Assembly (NCBI GenBank): GCA_029977865.1 | Contig: JAPOKA010000020.1 | Span: forward strand, 1 to 45,735 | Reading direction: 5' to 3' | Length of the DNA stretch: 45,735 nucleotides | Source of the DNA: a bacterium | GTDB taxonomy: Bacteria; Planctomycetota; Phycisphaerae; Phycisphaerales; SM1A02 | In this document: piece after piece, positions 34,471 through 43,131 of the stretch | How positions within the stretch are numbered: position 1 is the first letter of the stretch | Layout: the number at the start of each line of letters is the position of its first letter | Translations under genes and position numbers: made by a program | The notes under the pieces: model-generated | Told to the model about the DNA's origin: nothing | Seen by the model: only the letters and a program-made list of their open reading frames with translations | Database searches by the model: none

Positions 34471-34919
34471 GCGTCTTCTCCGAACAACAGGGCTTCCCGG
34501 TCGATGGGCTCGATCGGGGCGCGGGGCGGATCGGGTTCCTCTCCCAATTTCGGCGCGATCAGGGTCTCGCAGACCCAGGAATCGCCGGAATCGTGGCGGA
34601 CCACGGCGAGCACCTTGAACGGAACCCCCGCACTCCCGTCCTCGATCAGGACCTCGTACTCGTAGTCGGCGAAGGGATCGTCGAAACGGGCCGAAGTCGG
34701 GTGCAGCTTCACGTAGTCGGCCGGACCCTCCATGAGCACCGTCGCGAGCAGCTCATCGAGGAGGGAGGCCGCGATCACCTCGCGTTCTCCGCGTTGCTGC
34801 AGGGAGAGGGCGCGAGAGCCGAGCGAGACGATCGCCGCCAGGCCGATCGCCAGCAGGATGCCGGCGACGATGGCGTCGATGAGGGCGAAGCCCCGGCGGT
34901 GGATGGGCTGCGTCACCAT
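34467..34919 (-). CDS. gspI: Type II secretion minor pseudopilin GspI
   Basis: A 150-aa protein: MVTQPIHRRG|FALIDAIVAG, a prepilin signal in which Asp replaces the usual Glu at +5, then a hydrophobic helix. The following SLQQRGEREVIAASLLDELL and the mixed beta domain (YEYEVLIEDGSAGVPFKV) match GspI length and form. Glu5 helps subunits dock in the filament; whether Asp does the same here is an open point. It overlaps gspH by 7 bases and gspJ by 4. It is likely part of the I-J-K tip complex. Confidence 0.88.
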   Translation of the reverse strand: MVTQPIHRRGFALIDAIVAGILLAIGLAAIVSLGSRALSLQQRGEREVIAASLLDELLATVLMEGPADYVKLHPTSARFDDPFADYEYEVLIEDGSAGVPFKVLAVVRHDSGDSWVCETLIAPKLGEEPDPPRAPIEPIDREALLFGEDA

Positions 34920-35500
34920 CGTTCCCGATCCAGTCCTTCCTCGTCGAGGTCGCGGCGGCCGCGATCACTCGGTGGCTGGCGATCGCTACGACGAGCCGCG
35001 AGTCCGTAGGGTTCGAGCGTGAGATCGACGTCGATCGCGCGACCTTCAAGTCGGATCTCGATTCGCGGTCGATCGCCCCCGGGTTTCGAGGCCACCATCC
35101 AGTCGCCTTCGGGAAGGGTGGTGGCGTCTTCACGAGCCCACGCGATCTCCAGGCCCTCCGGCAACAGCACCGGCATGCTCAGTCGATCGGGCTGCCAGAC
35201 CACCGGGTCGCCGTCCTGGGTGGGATCGATGTCGAGGATCAGCAGCTCGAGCCGGCGGTCGCGGGCATCGTGCAGCAATCCGACCGGCTGGGTGCCGGCC
35301 GAGGTGCGAAAGGCGAACATGGTGAGCAGATCGGCGACACGTTCGACCGCGAGTCCCTCCTCGCGGCGGCGCAGTCCGCCGATCCGCGGCACCACGAGCC
35401 CGGCAAGGATGGCGATCACCGCCACGACGATGAGCGCCTCGATCAGCGTGAAGCCTCGAGGCTGTGTCGCGACCGCACTTCTCGCGCGACGCCGGCTCAT
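34913..35500 (-). CDS. gspH: Type II secretion minor pseudopilin GspH
   Basis: A 195-aa protein with leader MSRRRARSAVATQPRG, cleavage site G|FTLIEA (Glu at +5) and helix ALIVVAVIAILAGLVV. The periplasmic domain contains VERVADLLTMFAFRTSAG, typical of GspH, which links the tip complex to the major pseudopilin rod. The start at 35500 is fixed by a GGAGGT ribosome site partly within the gspG stop region; the frame stays open further upstream inside gspG. The C-terminus is Arg/Asp-rich and probably loose. It overlaps gspI by 7 bases. Confidence 0.88.
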   Translation of the reverse strand: MSRRRARSAVATQPRGFTLIEALIVVAVIAILAGLVVPRIGGLRRREEGLAVERVADLLTMFAFRTSAGTQPVGLLHDARDRRLELLILDIDPTQDGDPVVWQPDRLSMPVLLPEGLEIAWAREDATTLPEGDWMVASKPGGDRPRIEIRLEGRAIDVDLTLEPYGLAARRSDRQPPSDRGRRDLDEEGLDRERW

Positions 35501-35504
35501 TCGT

Positions 35505-35936
35505 CTACCTCCGCGCTCCGTGCACGATGTCCTCGGCATCCCCCTCGCCGCCGCGCTGTCCGTCGGACCCGTAGCAGACCACGTCGAAGTCGACGTTGAA
35601 CTCGCCGGGGATGATGATCACGTAGGAGTTCCCCCACGGATCGATGAGTTGGTCGCGATTGTCGAGGTATGGATCGTCGCCCTCGAGGAGCAGCTCGAGG
35701 GTGAAGTCGTCGGGAAGCCGGCTCATGCCCTGCTCGGTCATGTAGAGCTTGACCTGCTGCGCGAGGCTGGCGACGTCGGCGTACGCCTTCTTCTCCTGCG
35801 CCTGTCCGATGAAGCGGGTGAGCCGTGGCAGCACCAGCGCCGCGAGGATCGCGATGATGGTGACCGCCACGATGACCTCGATGAGGCTGAAGCCGCGACG
35901 TGGACGGCGGTCGGAGCGACGGGAGTGGGATGGCAT
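35505..35936 (-). CDS. gspG: Type II secretion major pseudopilin GspG
   Basis: A 143-aa protein with leader MPSHSRRSDRRPRRG, site G|FSLIEV and helix IVAVTIIAILAALVLPRL. The C-terminal domain has the GspG signature DPWGNSYVIIIPGE and the calcium-site loop GSDGQRGGEGDAEDI. It polymerises into the pseudopilus rod that pushes substrates through the secretin. Length fits the family. I start at the ATG at 35936, since the frame upstream belongs to the antisense of gspF. It lies 41 bases downstream of gspF and 4 bases before the gspH start codon. Confidence 0.96.
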   Translation of the reverse strand: MPSHSRRSDRRPRRGFSLIEVIVAVTIIAILAALVLPRLTRFIGQAQEKKAYADVASLAQQVKLYMTEQGMSRLPDDFTLELLLEGDDPYLDNRDQLIDPWGNSYVIIIPGEFNVDFDVVCYGSDGQRGGEGDAEDIVHGARR

Positions 35937-35977
35937 CGTGTTTCGGTTCCGGGAGGGTGGGGAGGTCCGATGGCTCG

Positions 35978-37201
35978 TCAGGCGCCGATGGCCTCCTGCA
36001 TCTGGAGCAGCGGGAGGATGATGGCCGCGAGGACGAAGGCGGCGATGGAGGCCATCACCACCAGCAGCAGGGGCGGCAGGGCCTTGGTGAAGAGCCGCAG
36101 CGAGGCGTTCACCTGTCGATCGAAGGCGGAGGCCGCATGCAGGAGCATGCTCTCGAGGCGACCGGATCGCTCGCCGATGTTGACGATCTGAATGAGCAGC
36201 GGAGGGAAGTGACCCGAACGCTCGAGGGGATCCGCGAGCGACTGTCCGGTGGTGACCTTGTCCTGGACCTCGTCGATCGCCTGCATCAGCGCCGCGTTGC
36301 CGAGGGTGTCGCGGACGATCCGGAGCGCACTCAGAATCGGCACGCCCGCGGAGGCGAGCGTTCCGAGCGTGCGGGTGAAACGCGCCACCGCGACGTCGCG
36401 AAGAAGGCGGCCGAGCACGGGAATCCGCAGCAGGATCCGATCGACCAGCAATCGATTCCGGGGATCGCGGATCCACCATCGCCACAGGAAGACGCTGCCG
36501 ACGATCGCCGCCGCGACCGCCCACCACCACATGCGGAGGAAGTCTGCGATCGAGAGCAGCACCACCGTCGGCCACGGCAGTTCGATGCCGGTCTGCCCGG
36601 CAATGGGGGCCATGAGCCGCGGCAGCAGGAAGGTCACCAGCACCACGGTGCTGGCGGCGATGAGGCCCGCGACGATCAGCGGATAGACCGTGGCTGCGGT
36701 GACCTCGCGGCGAAGCTCGACCGCCCGATCGAGCAGGTCGGCGAGCTGATGAAGGATCTCGCTGGTGCGGCCGGTGGCGTCGGCAGCGCGGAACATGCCG
36801 ACGATGAGATCGTCGAACGGCGGTCCGTACTCCTGCGCAGCCTTGGCGAGCGGCAGCCCGGCCTCGACGCGGTCGATGAGGAAGTCGAGGATCGTCTCGA
36901 GCTTGCGATTGCCGGCCTGCCGCCGCGCCGTGCGCAACGCCTGCAGCAGCGGCAGGCCCGCTTCGAGAGCCGTGGCGAGTTCGCGCACGAGGTTGGCGGT
37001 GTCCGAACGGCTGATGGTGGGCCGTTCCTGCCGGCGGCCGCTCGAGATTGCAGAGGCCGCCTTGGCCTCCGCGGCCACTTCGACCGCGAGCAGTCCACGC
37101 TCTTCGAGCACGCGGACCGCCGCGAGGCGATCGGCGGCATCGAGCACGCCACTCGAGAGGGCGCCGCTGGCGTCGACGGCCTGGAATCTGAAGCTCGGCA
37201 T
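35978..37201 (-). CDS. gspF: Type II secretion inner-membrane platform protein GspF
   Basis: A 407-aa protein with the N-terminal MPSFRFQAVDASGALSSGVL and two T2SSF domains: LATALEAGLPLLQALRTAR with GMFRAADATGRTSEILHQL, then LGTLASAGVPILSALRIVR with IVNIGERSGRLESMLLHAA. Three transmembrane segments are visible, near residues 178-198, 225-245 and 375-400. It contacts GspE and GspL in the platform. It lies 10 bases after gspE. It is a different gene from the PilC-like copy at 16758-17984, and the two have little identity outside the family motifs. Confidence 0.95.
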   Translation of the reverse strand: MPSFRFQAVDASGALSSGVLDAADRLAAVRVLEERGLLAVEVAAEAKAASAISSGRRQERPTISRSDTANLVRELATALEAGLPLLQALRTARRQAGNRKLETILDFLIDRVEAGLPLAKAAQEYGPPFDDLIVGMFRAADATGRTSEILHQLADLLDRAVELRREVTAATVYPLIVAGLIAASTVVLVTFLLPRLMAPIAGQTGIELPWPTVVLLSIADFLRMWWWAVAAAIVGSVFLWRWWIRDPRNRLLVDRILLRIPVLGRLLRDVAVARFTRTLGTLASAGVPILSALRIVRDTLGNAALMQAIDEVQDKVTTGQSLADPLERSGHFPPLLIQIVNIGERSGRLESMLLHAASAFDRQVNASLRLFTKALPPLLLVVMASIAAFVLAAIILPLLQMQEAIGA

Positions 37202-37211
37202 GGCGAATCGC

Positions 37212-38837
37212 TCAGTCGGTGGCGTCGTCGACGTCCTGGGTGGCGCGGAGGACTTCTTCGACGGTGGTGAGTCCGAGCGCGGCCTTCTGGATGCCGTCGG
37301 CCCGCATGGTCACGAAGTCGGGGCCGAGGATGCGGCGCAGTTCGATGACGGGTCGATTCTCGGCGATGGCGGTTCGCAACGCCGAGGAGATTCGGATCAC
37401 CTCGAAGAAGCCCATGCGGCCCCGGAAGCCGGATCGGCCGCACTCCTCGCATCCCTCGCCCACCGTCACCTCGCCGCCGAACTGCGTACGTTCGCGTTCG
37501 GTGAGCCGCACCGCGGTCTCCTCGGGCATCGGCTTGCGGACGGCGCACTTGCGGCAGACTCGACGTCCGAGCCGCTGCGCCATCAGGCCCTCGATGACCG
37601 AGGCGACGAGGAAGGGCTCCGCGCCCATGTCGACCATGCGACCGACCGAACTGATCGCGTCGTTGGTGTGCAGGGTGCTGAAGATCAAGTGACCGGTGAG
37701 GGCCGAGCGGATGGCGATGTCGACGGTTTCCGCGTCGCGGATCTCACCGACGAAGATGACGTCGGGGTCTTGTCGCAGGATCGCCCGCAGGCCGGTGGCG
37801 AAGGTGAGGCCTCGCTTGGGATTGACGGGGATCTGGTTGATGCCCTCGAGCTCGTACTCGACCGGATCCTCGATGGTGATGATCTTCTTGCGGGGGTCGT
37901 AGAGCTTGCTGAGCGCCGCATAGAGCGAGGTCGTCTTGCCGGAGCCGGTCGGGCCCGTGACCAGCACCAGACCGTGCGGCTTGGCGATCATGCGATCGAT
38001 GAGGCCGCGGTGGGTCTCGCTCATCCCGAGGCTGACGAGGTCGAGCGGGAGCGAGCTCTTGTCGAGCAGTCGCATCACCACGCTCTCGCCGTAGAGCGTC
38101 GGCACCGTGGAGACGCGGATGTCGACCTTGCGTCCCTCGAATCTCAGCGTGATGTGGCCGTCCTGGGGAACGTACCGCTCCGCGATGTTCATGTTCGCCA
38201 TGATCTTCACGCGACCGATGAGGGCGGCTTGAAGATGCTTGGGCGGCTGCGGCTGGGAGACCAGCACGCCATCGATGCGGTACTTGACCCGCAGATCGCT
38301 CTCGAACGGCTCGATGTGCACGTCGGAGGCCCGCGACTGGATCGCCTCGAGCAGCAACAGGTTCACCAGATTGATGAGCGTCGGCTGCTCGGCCATCCGG
38401 TGGACGTCTTCCGCGTCGATGGCGTCGAGGTTGTGCTCGACCTCCGGAGCCGCGAGCCCGCTCTCGTCGGCGAGGCTCTGCGCCATGCGGGCGGCGGTGG
38501 TGCCGTAGGCGAGCCGCATCATGTCTGCGAACGCCGCCTGCTCGGCGCCGACGCGTCGGATGGCGCGACCGGTCATGGCCGCGAGCTCGTCGACCGAGGC
38601 GAGGTCGGTCGGGTCGGCCATCGCGATCGAAAGCCGGCGACCATCGAATCCGAACGGCACGGCTCTCAACCGAACCGCGACATCGGCGTCGAGCAGCGCC
38701 ACTGCGTCCTCGGCGATCTCCGGTGGCTTCTCGAGCCAGGTGATTCCGAGCGCATCACACCGGGCGCGGAGCGTCGGGGGAGCGTCGCCGGAGGTGACGC
38801 CGTTGGCATGAATGGGTTCTGACTCGATGCGGCTCAC
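37212..38837 (-). CDS. gspE: Type II secretion assembly ATPase GspE
   Basis: A 541-aa protein if it starts with GTG at 38837, 28 bases after the preceding gene; an ATG at 38945 would overlap that gene by 80 bases. The N-terminal GspII_E domain (ITWLEKPPEIAEDAVALLD) precedes the catalytic core: SRASDVHIEPFESDLRVKYR, Walker A GPTGSGKTT at about residues 295-303, the Asp box ITIEDPVEYEL, Walker B with DPDVIFVGEIRDAE, and the His box ALTGHLIFSTLHTND. A zinc-binding tetracysteine (CRKC and CEEC, 40 residues apart) marks GspE/PilB rather than PilT. It powers pseudopilus assembly through GspF and GspL. Confidence 0.95.
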   Translation of the reverse strand: MSRIESEPIHANGVTSGDAPPTLRARCDALGITWLEKPPEIAEDAVALLDADVAVRLRAVPFGFDGRRLSIAMADPTDLASVDELAAMTGRAIRRVGAEQAAFADMMRLAYGTTAARMAQSLADESGLAAPEVEHNLDAIDAEDVHRMAEQPTLINLVNLLLLEAIQSRASDVHIEPFESDLRVKYRIDGVLVSQPQPPKHLQAALIGRVKIMANMNIAERYVPQDGHITLRFEGRKVDIRVSTVPTLYGESVVMRLLDKSSLPLDLVSLGMSETHRGLIDRMIAKPHGLVLVTGPTGSGKTTSLYAALSKLYDPRKKIITIEDPVEYELEGINQIPVNPKRGLTFATGLRAILRQDPDVIFVGEIRDAETVDIAIRSALTGHLIFSTLHTNDAISSVGRMVDMGAEPFLVASVIEGLMAQRLGRRVCRKCAVRKPMPEETAVRLTERERTQFGGEVTVGEGCEECGRSGFRGRMGFFEVIRISSALRTAIAENRPVIELRRILGPDFVTMRADGIQKAALGLTTVEEVLRATQDVDDATD

Positions 38838-38865
38838 GCGTGACGGATCCTGCTGAACTCTTGAC

Positions 38866-40305
38866 TCAGTCGATCTGGCCGTTGGGAGTGTCGGAACCGC
38901 CGGGGCTTCGACCGCCTGCCTGTCGATTCGGCCGCTGGAGAACACGATCGCGGCCGTTGGATTTCGCGTCGGGCGAACTCAGCTTCGGCGAACGGTCCTT
39001 GGGCGAGAACGCCTCGTCGCGGCGTTCCTGCTCGGACTGTCCGCTCTGGCTGCCGAGCCCCTGCACGTTGACATCGGGAATGCTCTGGAATCCACCCAGC
39101 GAGTTCTTGGAGCTGAAGTCGCTCGGCTTGCTGAAGCCCGGGAGATTGGCAGTCTGTTCCGGGGTCAGCAGGGCGAGAATGGCCTCGCGGGCCTGTCGCC
39201 CGACGGTCTCGCGCTCCGCCCGAAGGCTGCGAATCGACTCCGGCTCGCCAGAGGATCCGCGGGCGGGAGCCTCGCCGCGCTGACGCTGGAGAATCCGCTC
39301 GAACCGCCGCTGCGGCTCCTTGGGTTCCTCGCTGCGGTAGAGGTCGCGGAGGCGATCGTTGATGTTCTCGAGCTGCACGAGGTAGCCGCGCTCGATCTCG
39401 TCGATGCCCTCGCGCTGCTCGGGGGTCAGATCCTCGATCGCCTTGGCTGCGGCGATGAACGCGATGGTGGGGTTCGGTCCGTAGACCTTGGGGAACGCGA
39501 TCTCGAGCGCCTCGCGGCGGAATTCGTTCCCCTGCTCCTCCGGAAGCGCTGCCGCGATCGCTTCCAGGCCACGCTCCTGCGCAGCGCGGACCTCGATCCG
39601 CGCCGCCATGATCTGCTGCATCACCTGCAGGCCGCGCTGGAAGTCCATCGCCCGCATCGCTTCGCGAACCTCCGGTTGCAGCGCCTCGATCCGCTGACTG
39701 CGGGCAAGCAGCGCCGCATCGAGTTCGAGCTCGTAGGCGGTGACGGTGGGATCGATCGCTTCCTCGACCGCCGAGGAAAGATCGATCCGCTCGAGCACGG
39801 CGACGAGATCGACGCCCTCGCCCGAGAGTTCCGATTGCGGCAGGTCCTTCTCACGACGGATCGCCCGCTCCAGCGCGGTCCATCGCTCCAGCTGCAGGGG
39901 GCTGAGCTGGGTCTGGACGTTCTGCAGGAACTGGTCTCGGAGAACCGTCTTCTCCCGCTCCCAGGACTCGAGCGGACCCAGCATCCGCTCCATGATTCGC
40001 TGGCCATCCTCGCCCGCGACATCGGAGCGGAGCTTCGAGATCTCCTCCCGCATCGCAGTGAGCCCGGCCTCGAACGATGCCGCGTAGTCCTCGAGGAGGA
40101 TCTCCACGATCGGCCGCTGCCAGTCCTCGAGGTCGAGGACCTCGTTGAAGATCAGCAGGTCGCGGCGGTAGAAGTCCTGCCGGAACGCGTTGGCGAGTCC
40201 AGCATCCCCTCCGAACTGGGCCAGGCCTGGGCTCGCAAGCGCGAGGGCCGCAGTGGCTGCCAGAAGCGTGGATCGGAGGGTGGTTCGGAGTGGTGTCGAA
40301 GGCAT
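38866..40305 (-). CDS. Secreted coiled-coil protein at the head of the T2SS operon
   Basis: A 479-aa protein with a signal peptide (LRSTLLAATAALALASPGLA, cut after LAQ). The mature part is almost wholly helical and charged, with several Spy/LTxxQ-like segments (LSPLQLERWTALERAI, DLTPEQREGIDEIERGY, LLTPEQTANLPG). The last 90 residues are polar and loose (SEQERRDEAFSPKDRSP). It is probably periplasmic. Such LTxxQ repeats occur in Spy/CpxP-type chaperone-like proteins, but this one is far longer and I do not call it Spy. An AGGAGA ribosome site lies 6-7 bases before the ATG at 40305. It is 28 bases upstream of gspE, so it is probably the first gene of the operon and possibly a secretion-linked factor. 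Confidence 0.75.
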   Translation of the reverse strand: MPSTPLRTTLRSTLLAATAALALASPGLAQFGGDAGLANAFRQDFYRRDLLIFNEVLDLEDWQRPIVEILLEDYAASFEAGLTAMREEISKLRSDVAGEDGQRIMERMLGPLESWEREKTVLRDQFLQNVQTQLSPLQLERWTALERAIRREKDLPQSELSGEGVDLVAVLERIDLSSAVEEAIDPTVTAYELELDAALLARSQRIEALQPEVREAMRAMDFQRGLQVMQQIMAARIEVRAAQERGLEAIAAALPEEQGNEFRREALEIAFPKVYGPNPTIAFIAAAKAIEDLTPEQREGIDEIERGYLVQLENINDRLRDLYRSEEPKEPQRRFERILQRQRGEAPARGSSGEPESIRSLRAERETVGRQAREAILALLTPEQTANLPGFSKPSDFSSKNSLGGFQSIPDVNVQGLGSQSGQSEQERRDEAFSPKDRSPKLSSPDAKSNGRDRVLQRPNRQAGGRSPGGSDTPNGQID

Positions 40306-40503
40306 GGTGGTCTCCTTCTCGGGTCGGGGGTCGAATGCGGCCCGGAGGCGAGCCGAGTGCAACGCCCTCCTATCGTGGATATGTCCGGCCGAGGCCGAAC
40401 GATCGAGGATATCGGCGCGAGTGGGGCGGATTCCGCCCAGATGCGCCGAATCCCCGGGATTGGTGTACTTCCGGGAACTCGCCTGCGGCCGTTTCGGGCT
40501 CGA

Positions 40504-41202
40504 TCAGCCGGGGGTGATCGTCCGCTGCTCGATCCGCTTCTCGGATCGGGTCGCCACGATCCGGTCGACGAAGATGCCAGGGGTGTGAATCGAGTCGGGG
40601 TCGAGGCTCCCGGTGGGCACGATCTCCTCGACCTCTGCCACGCAGACTCGTCCGCAGGTCGCCGCCGGAGGATTGAAGTTCCGGGCGGTCTTGCGGTAGA
40701 TGAGATTCCCGGCCCGGTCGGCCTTCCAGGCCTTGACCATGGCCAGATCGGCCCGAATCCCCCGCTCGAGCACGTAGGTCTCCCCGTCGAACTCCGCGGT
40801 CGGCTTGCCCTCCGCCACGGCGGTTCCGACGCCGGTTCGAACGTAGAAGGCCGCGATGCCAGCCCCGCCCGCCCGCATCCGCTCGGCGAGGGTCCCCTGG
40901 GGATTGAACTCGACCTCGAGTTCGCCGGCCATGAACTGCCGCTCGAACTCCGCGTTCTCACCCACATAGCTCGAGACCATCTTGCGGATCTGACGTGTCT
41001 GCAGCAGCAGCCCCAGGCCCCAGTCGTCGACGCCCGCGTTGTTGCTGAAGACCGTGAGGTCGCGTACCCCGGAGTCGCGCAGGGCGATGATGAGTTGCTC
41101 AGGGATGCCGCACAGGCCGAAGCCGCCCACGGCGATGCTCATGCCCGACTCGAGCAGACCTTCGAGGGCCGAGGTGGCGGAGGGGTGAACCTTGTCGATC
41201 AT
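40504..41202 (-). CDS. scoA: 3-oxoacid CoA-transferase subunit A
   Basis: A 232-aa class I CoA-transferase alpha subunit. Signatures are [13 protein letters not shown] (family signature), [35 protein letters not shown], then [19 protein letters not shown] and [19 protein letters not shown]. Together with subunit B (which holds the catalytic Glu) it moves CoA between succinyl-CoA and acetoacetate. The usual scoB partner, normally just downstream, is absent: the next gene on this strand is the unrelated coiled-coil gene. The partner must lie elsewhere, or this subunit is an orphan. The ATG at 41202 follows a TAGACT box by 7 bases. Confidence 0.92.
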   Translation of the reverse strand: MIDKVHPSATSALEGLLESGMSIAVGGFGLCGIPEQLIIALRDSGVRDLTVFSNNAGVDDWGLGLLLQTRQIRKMVSSYVGENAEFERQFMAGELEVEFNPQGTLAERMRAGGAGIAAFYVRTGVGTAVAEGKPTAEFDGETYVLERGIRADLAMVKAWKADRAGNLIYRKTARNFNPPAATCGRVCVAEVEEIVPTGSLDPDSIHTPGIFVDRIVATRSEKRIEQRTITPG

Positions 41203-41209
41203 GCCCCGG

Positions 41210-41215
41210 AGTCTA
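41210..41215 (-). promoter_or_regulatory. -10 box TAGACT, probable leaderless promoter of scoA
   Basis: On the minus strand TAGACT ends 7 bases before the scoA ATG, the same spacing as for the pterin gene at 10615. No ribosome site lies between them. Confidence 0.5.
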
Positions 41216-41254
41216 CTGCCCGAACGGGGCCGACTCGCGATCCGCGCGCCGGAC

Positions 41255-42325
41255 TCAGTTCTCGAAGACGCCCTCGGCCGCTGCGTCGGCGGGGACCTCC
41301 GCCTCGACCGGATAGACCTCTTCGAAGGAGAGTCGGATCTTCTCGAGGGCCTTGTTCTGGATCTGTCGGACCCGCTCCTTGGTCACCCCGATGATCTGCC
41401 CGACCTGCTCGAGGGTGAGCGGCGAATTCTGCTCGGAATCAAGGCCGAATCGGTAGTGGATCACCGTCTTCTCGACGTCGGAGAGGTCGGCATCGTTGTT
41501 GAGGACGATGTGCTTCACCTCGTCGGCGCACTCTCGCTCGTGGGTCGCGCGAAGCGTCTCGAGGTGGTTGGACTTCTCCATCGCCGGGTCGAAGTCGGTG
41601 GGGAACCGCTGGCGGTACTTGCTGAGCTTCATGCCCTGCCGGCTGAAGGCCTTCAGGATCGCCCGGCAGGCGTAGGTCGAGAACTTGAAGCCTCGCCCGC
41701 AGTCGAACTTGTCGACGGAGCGAAGCAGCGCCATGTTGCCTTCGCTGACCATGTCCGCGAAGTCGACTTCGCTCATGCGGGTCCGCTTGGCCATCGCGAG
41801 CACCAGCGCGAGGTTGGTCTCGGCGATCTGCTCGCGGTAGGCCCGCGCGATGCGGTACCACGAGAGGAGATCTCGGGAGACCTCGCCGTCGGGCATCCGG
41901 CCATCGAGCCGCTTCTGGATCTCGCGGACACGATGGCGGGCGTAGTTGTATTGAAGGAAGAGCACCCGCTCCTCGGCGCCGGTCAGGAGCACCGTGCCGG
42001 TGTTCCGGGACCGAGGCTCGCGTTCGCGACCGCTGATGAAGCTGTCCATCAGGGGCCGGTACCAGGAGACATCCGGCTTCTGGATGGGCGGCGCCTCGTC
42101 GTAGATCCGCCGCTCCGCACCGTCGCGGTAGAACTCCTCGGAGTCGATGAAGTCCATCGGCTGCTCGAGGATCTGCTTGACCAGCCGTTCCTCTTCGGCG
42201 GTCAGCCGGGCCAGGGCACGACCGGCCTTGACCGGGGCCTCCGGGCGGCTTCCGGGTCGAGACAGCCCGCGTCGGCGGTTGACCCGTTCCAGCGGAGAGT
42301 TTCGAGCGATCATGGGCTTGACCAT
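41255..42325 (-). CDS. Compact sigma-70 family RNA polymerase sigma factor
   Basis: A 356-aa sigma factor. It has no acidic region 1.1; the first 40 residues are basic. Region 2 is at about 165-232: [40 protein letters not shown] and [18 protein letters not shown]. The segment [20 protein letters not shown] follows where region 3 should be but is short and atypical. Region 4 (about 285-340) ends with [20 protein letters not shown], a normal 4.2 helix-turn-helix. The usual RpoD WWIRQ aromatic pair in region 2.3 is replaced (ACRAILKAF), so it is probably an alternative factor rather than the main one. An in-frame ATG at 42313 is possible. A 326-base structured region lies upstream. Confidence 0.9.
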   Translation of the reverse strand: MVKPMIARNSPLERVNRRRGLSRPGSRPEAPVKAGRALARLTAEEERLVKQILEQPMDFIDSEEFYRDGAERRIYDEAPPIQKPDVSWYRPLMDSFISGREREPRSRNTGTVLLTGAEERVLFLQYNYARHRVREIQKRLDGRMPDGEVSRDLLSWYRIARAYREQIAETNLALVLAMAKRTRMSEVDFADMVSEGNMALLRSVDKFDCGRGFKFSTYACRAILKAFSRQGMKLSKYRQRFPTDFDPAMEKSNHLETLRATHERECADEVKHIVLNNDADLSDVEKTVIHYRFGLDSEQNSPLTLEQVGQIIGVTKERVRQIQNKALEKIRLSFEEVYPVEAEVPADAAAEGVFEN

Positions 42326-42651
42326 CGACGTTTGCCTTCGCGGTCCATCAAGACCGCCCCAACCCCTTCAGATCCTCCAAGAGGTCGCACCCGAGGGTCG
42401 CATACCAATACGACCGTGCTGACCGCAAGTTCGCCGAAGTGACCGCTTTGGAGTCCGTTCCCCAGCGGTTTTTTGGACCCTGAGCCATGAGGCTCCGAGC
42501 TCACCTGCCCTAGTACGGGCAAATTGAGAATCGGTTTCAATAGGGAACCGGCGTGAAAGTCGGGAGGCGGCGACCCAGATCGGGTCCAAACCCCCCAAGT
42601 TCACATAAGCCGGCGTCAATGAGCCGCGGGGCTTCGAATTGTCTAATTATC
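42326..42651. promoter_or_regulatory. Long leader region of the sigma-factor gene
   Basis: These 326 bases between ndk and the sigma gene (both minus) hold no gene I can support. They contain a hairpin followed by six T on the plus strand (42442-42474), a GAGCC/GGCTC dyad around 4 bases (42482-42495) and a TGCCC/GGGCA dyad around 6 bases (42506-42521). A weak minus-strand promoter may be TTGAAA (42534-42539) with TACTAG about 19 bases on. The region is lower in GC than its surroundings. Confidence 0.45.
42442..42474 (+). terminator. Plus-strand hairpin with T run in the sigma leader
   Basis: ACCGCT (42442-42447) pairs with AGCGGT (42464-42469) around a 16-base loop that can fold further (GGA with TCC). 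Six T follow. It points the wrong way for ndk and the sigma gene and could end a small plus-strand RNA antisense to the sigma leader. Confidence 0.4.
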
Positions 42652-43122
42652 TCACTCGGCCTTGCCGCCGGAGGAGTCGTAGACCCAGCAATCGACCGCG
42701 CGGGGGTAGTCGAGCACTTCGCCGGGACCGAAGAACAGCCCCAGTTCCTTGGCCGCCGCCTCCGGTCCGTCGGAGCCGTGGATGAGGTTGAAGCTGTTGG
42801 AGACTCCGAAGTCGCCACGGATGGTTCCGGCGGCGGCCTTCGACCCGAAGGTCGCCCCCATGAGGTTTCGGCACACGGTGATGGCTCCCACCCCGCGGAT
42901 GGCGGCCACGACCACGGGGCTGCTGGTCATGAAGCGGACCAAGCCCGGGTAGAAGGGCTTCTCCCGGTGATCGGAGTAGTGCCGGGCGGCGAGGTCGTCA
43001 GAGATCTTCATGAGCTTCAGGCCGACGACCTGCAGACCCTTCTCTTCGAGGCGGGTCAGGATGCGGCCGACCAGCCCGCGCTGAACGGCATCGGGCTTGA
43101 GGATGATGAGGGTGGTTTCCAT
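42652..43122 (-). CDS. ndk: Nucleoside diphosphate kinase Ndk
   Basis: A 156-aa enzyme that balances nucleoside triphosphate pools by ping-pong phosphate transfer. METTLIILKPDAVQRGLVGR opens the protein. The nucleotide-binding FYPGLVRFMTSSPVV and CRNLMGATFGSKAAAGTIRG follow, then the catalytic His115 in NSFNLIHGSDGPEAA. Length is slightly above the common 140-150 residues because of the C-terminal VDCWVYDSSGGKAE. The ATG at 43122 is preceded by TGCTACCCT, an extended -10-like box ending 9 bases upstream, so the leader is very short. It is divergent from top6B. Confidence 0.97.
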   Translation of the reverse strand: METTLIILKPDAVQRGLVGRILTRLEEKGLQVVGLKLMKISDDLAARHYSDHREKPFYPGLVRFMTSSPVVVAAIRGVGAITVCRNLMGATFGSKAAAGTIRGDFGVSNSFNLIHGSDGPEAAAKELGLFFGPGEVLDYPRAVDCWVYDSSGGKAE

Positions 43123-43131
43123 GGGGCGGGG

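Noticed and set aside
40424-40438. GGGCGG-ATT-CCGCCC hairpin after scoA as a terminator
   Set aside because: The stem is only 6 bp, the loop 3 bases, and no T run follows. It was not strong enough to list.
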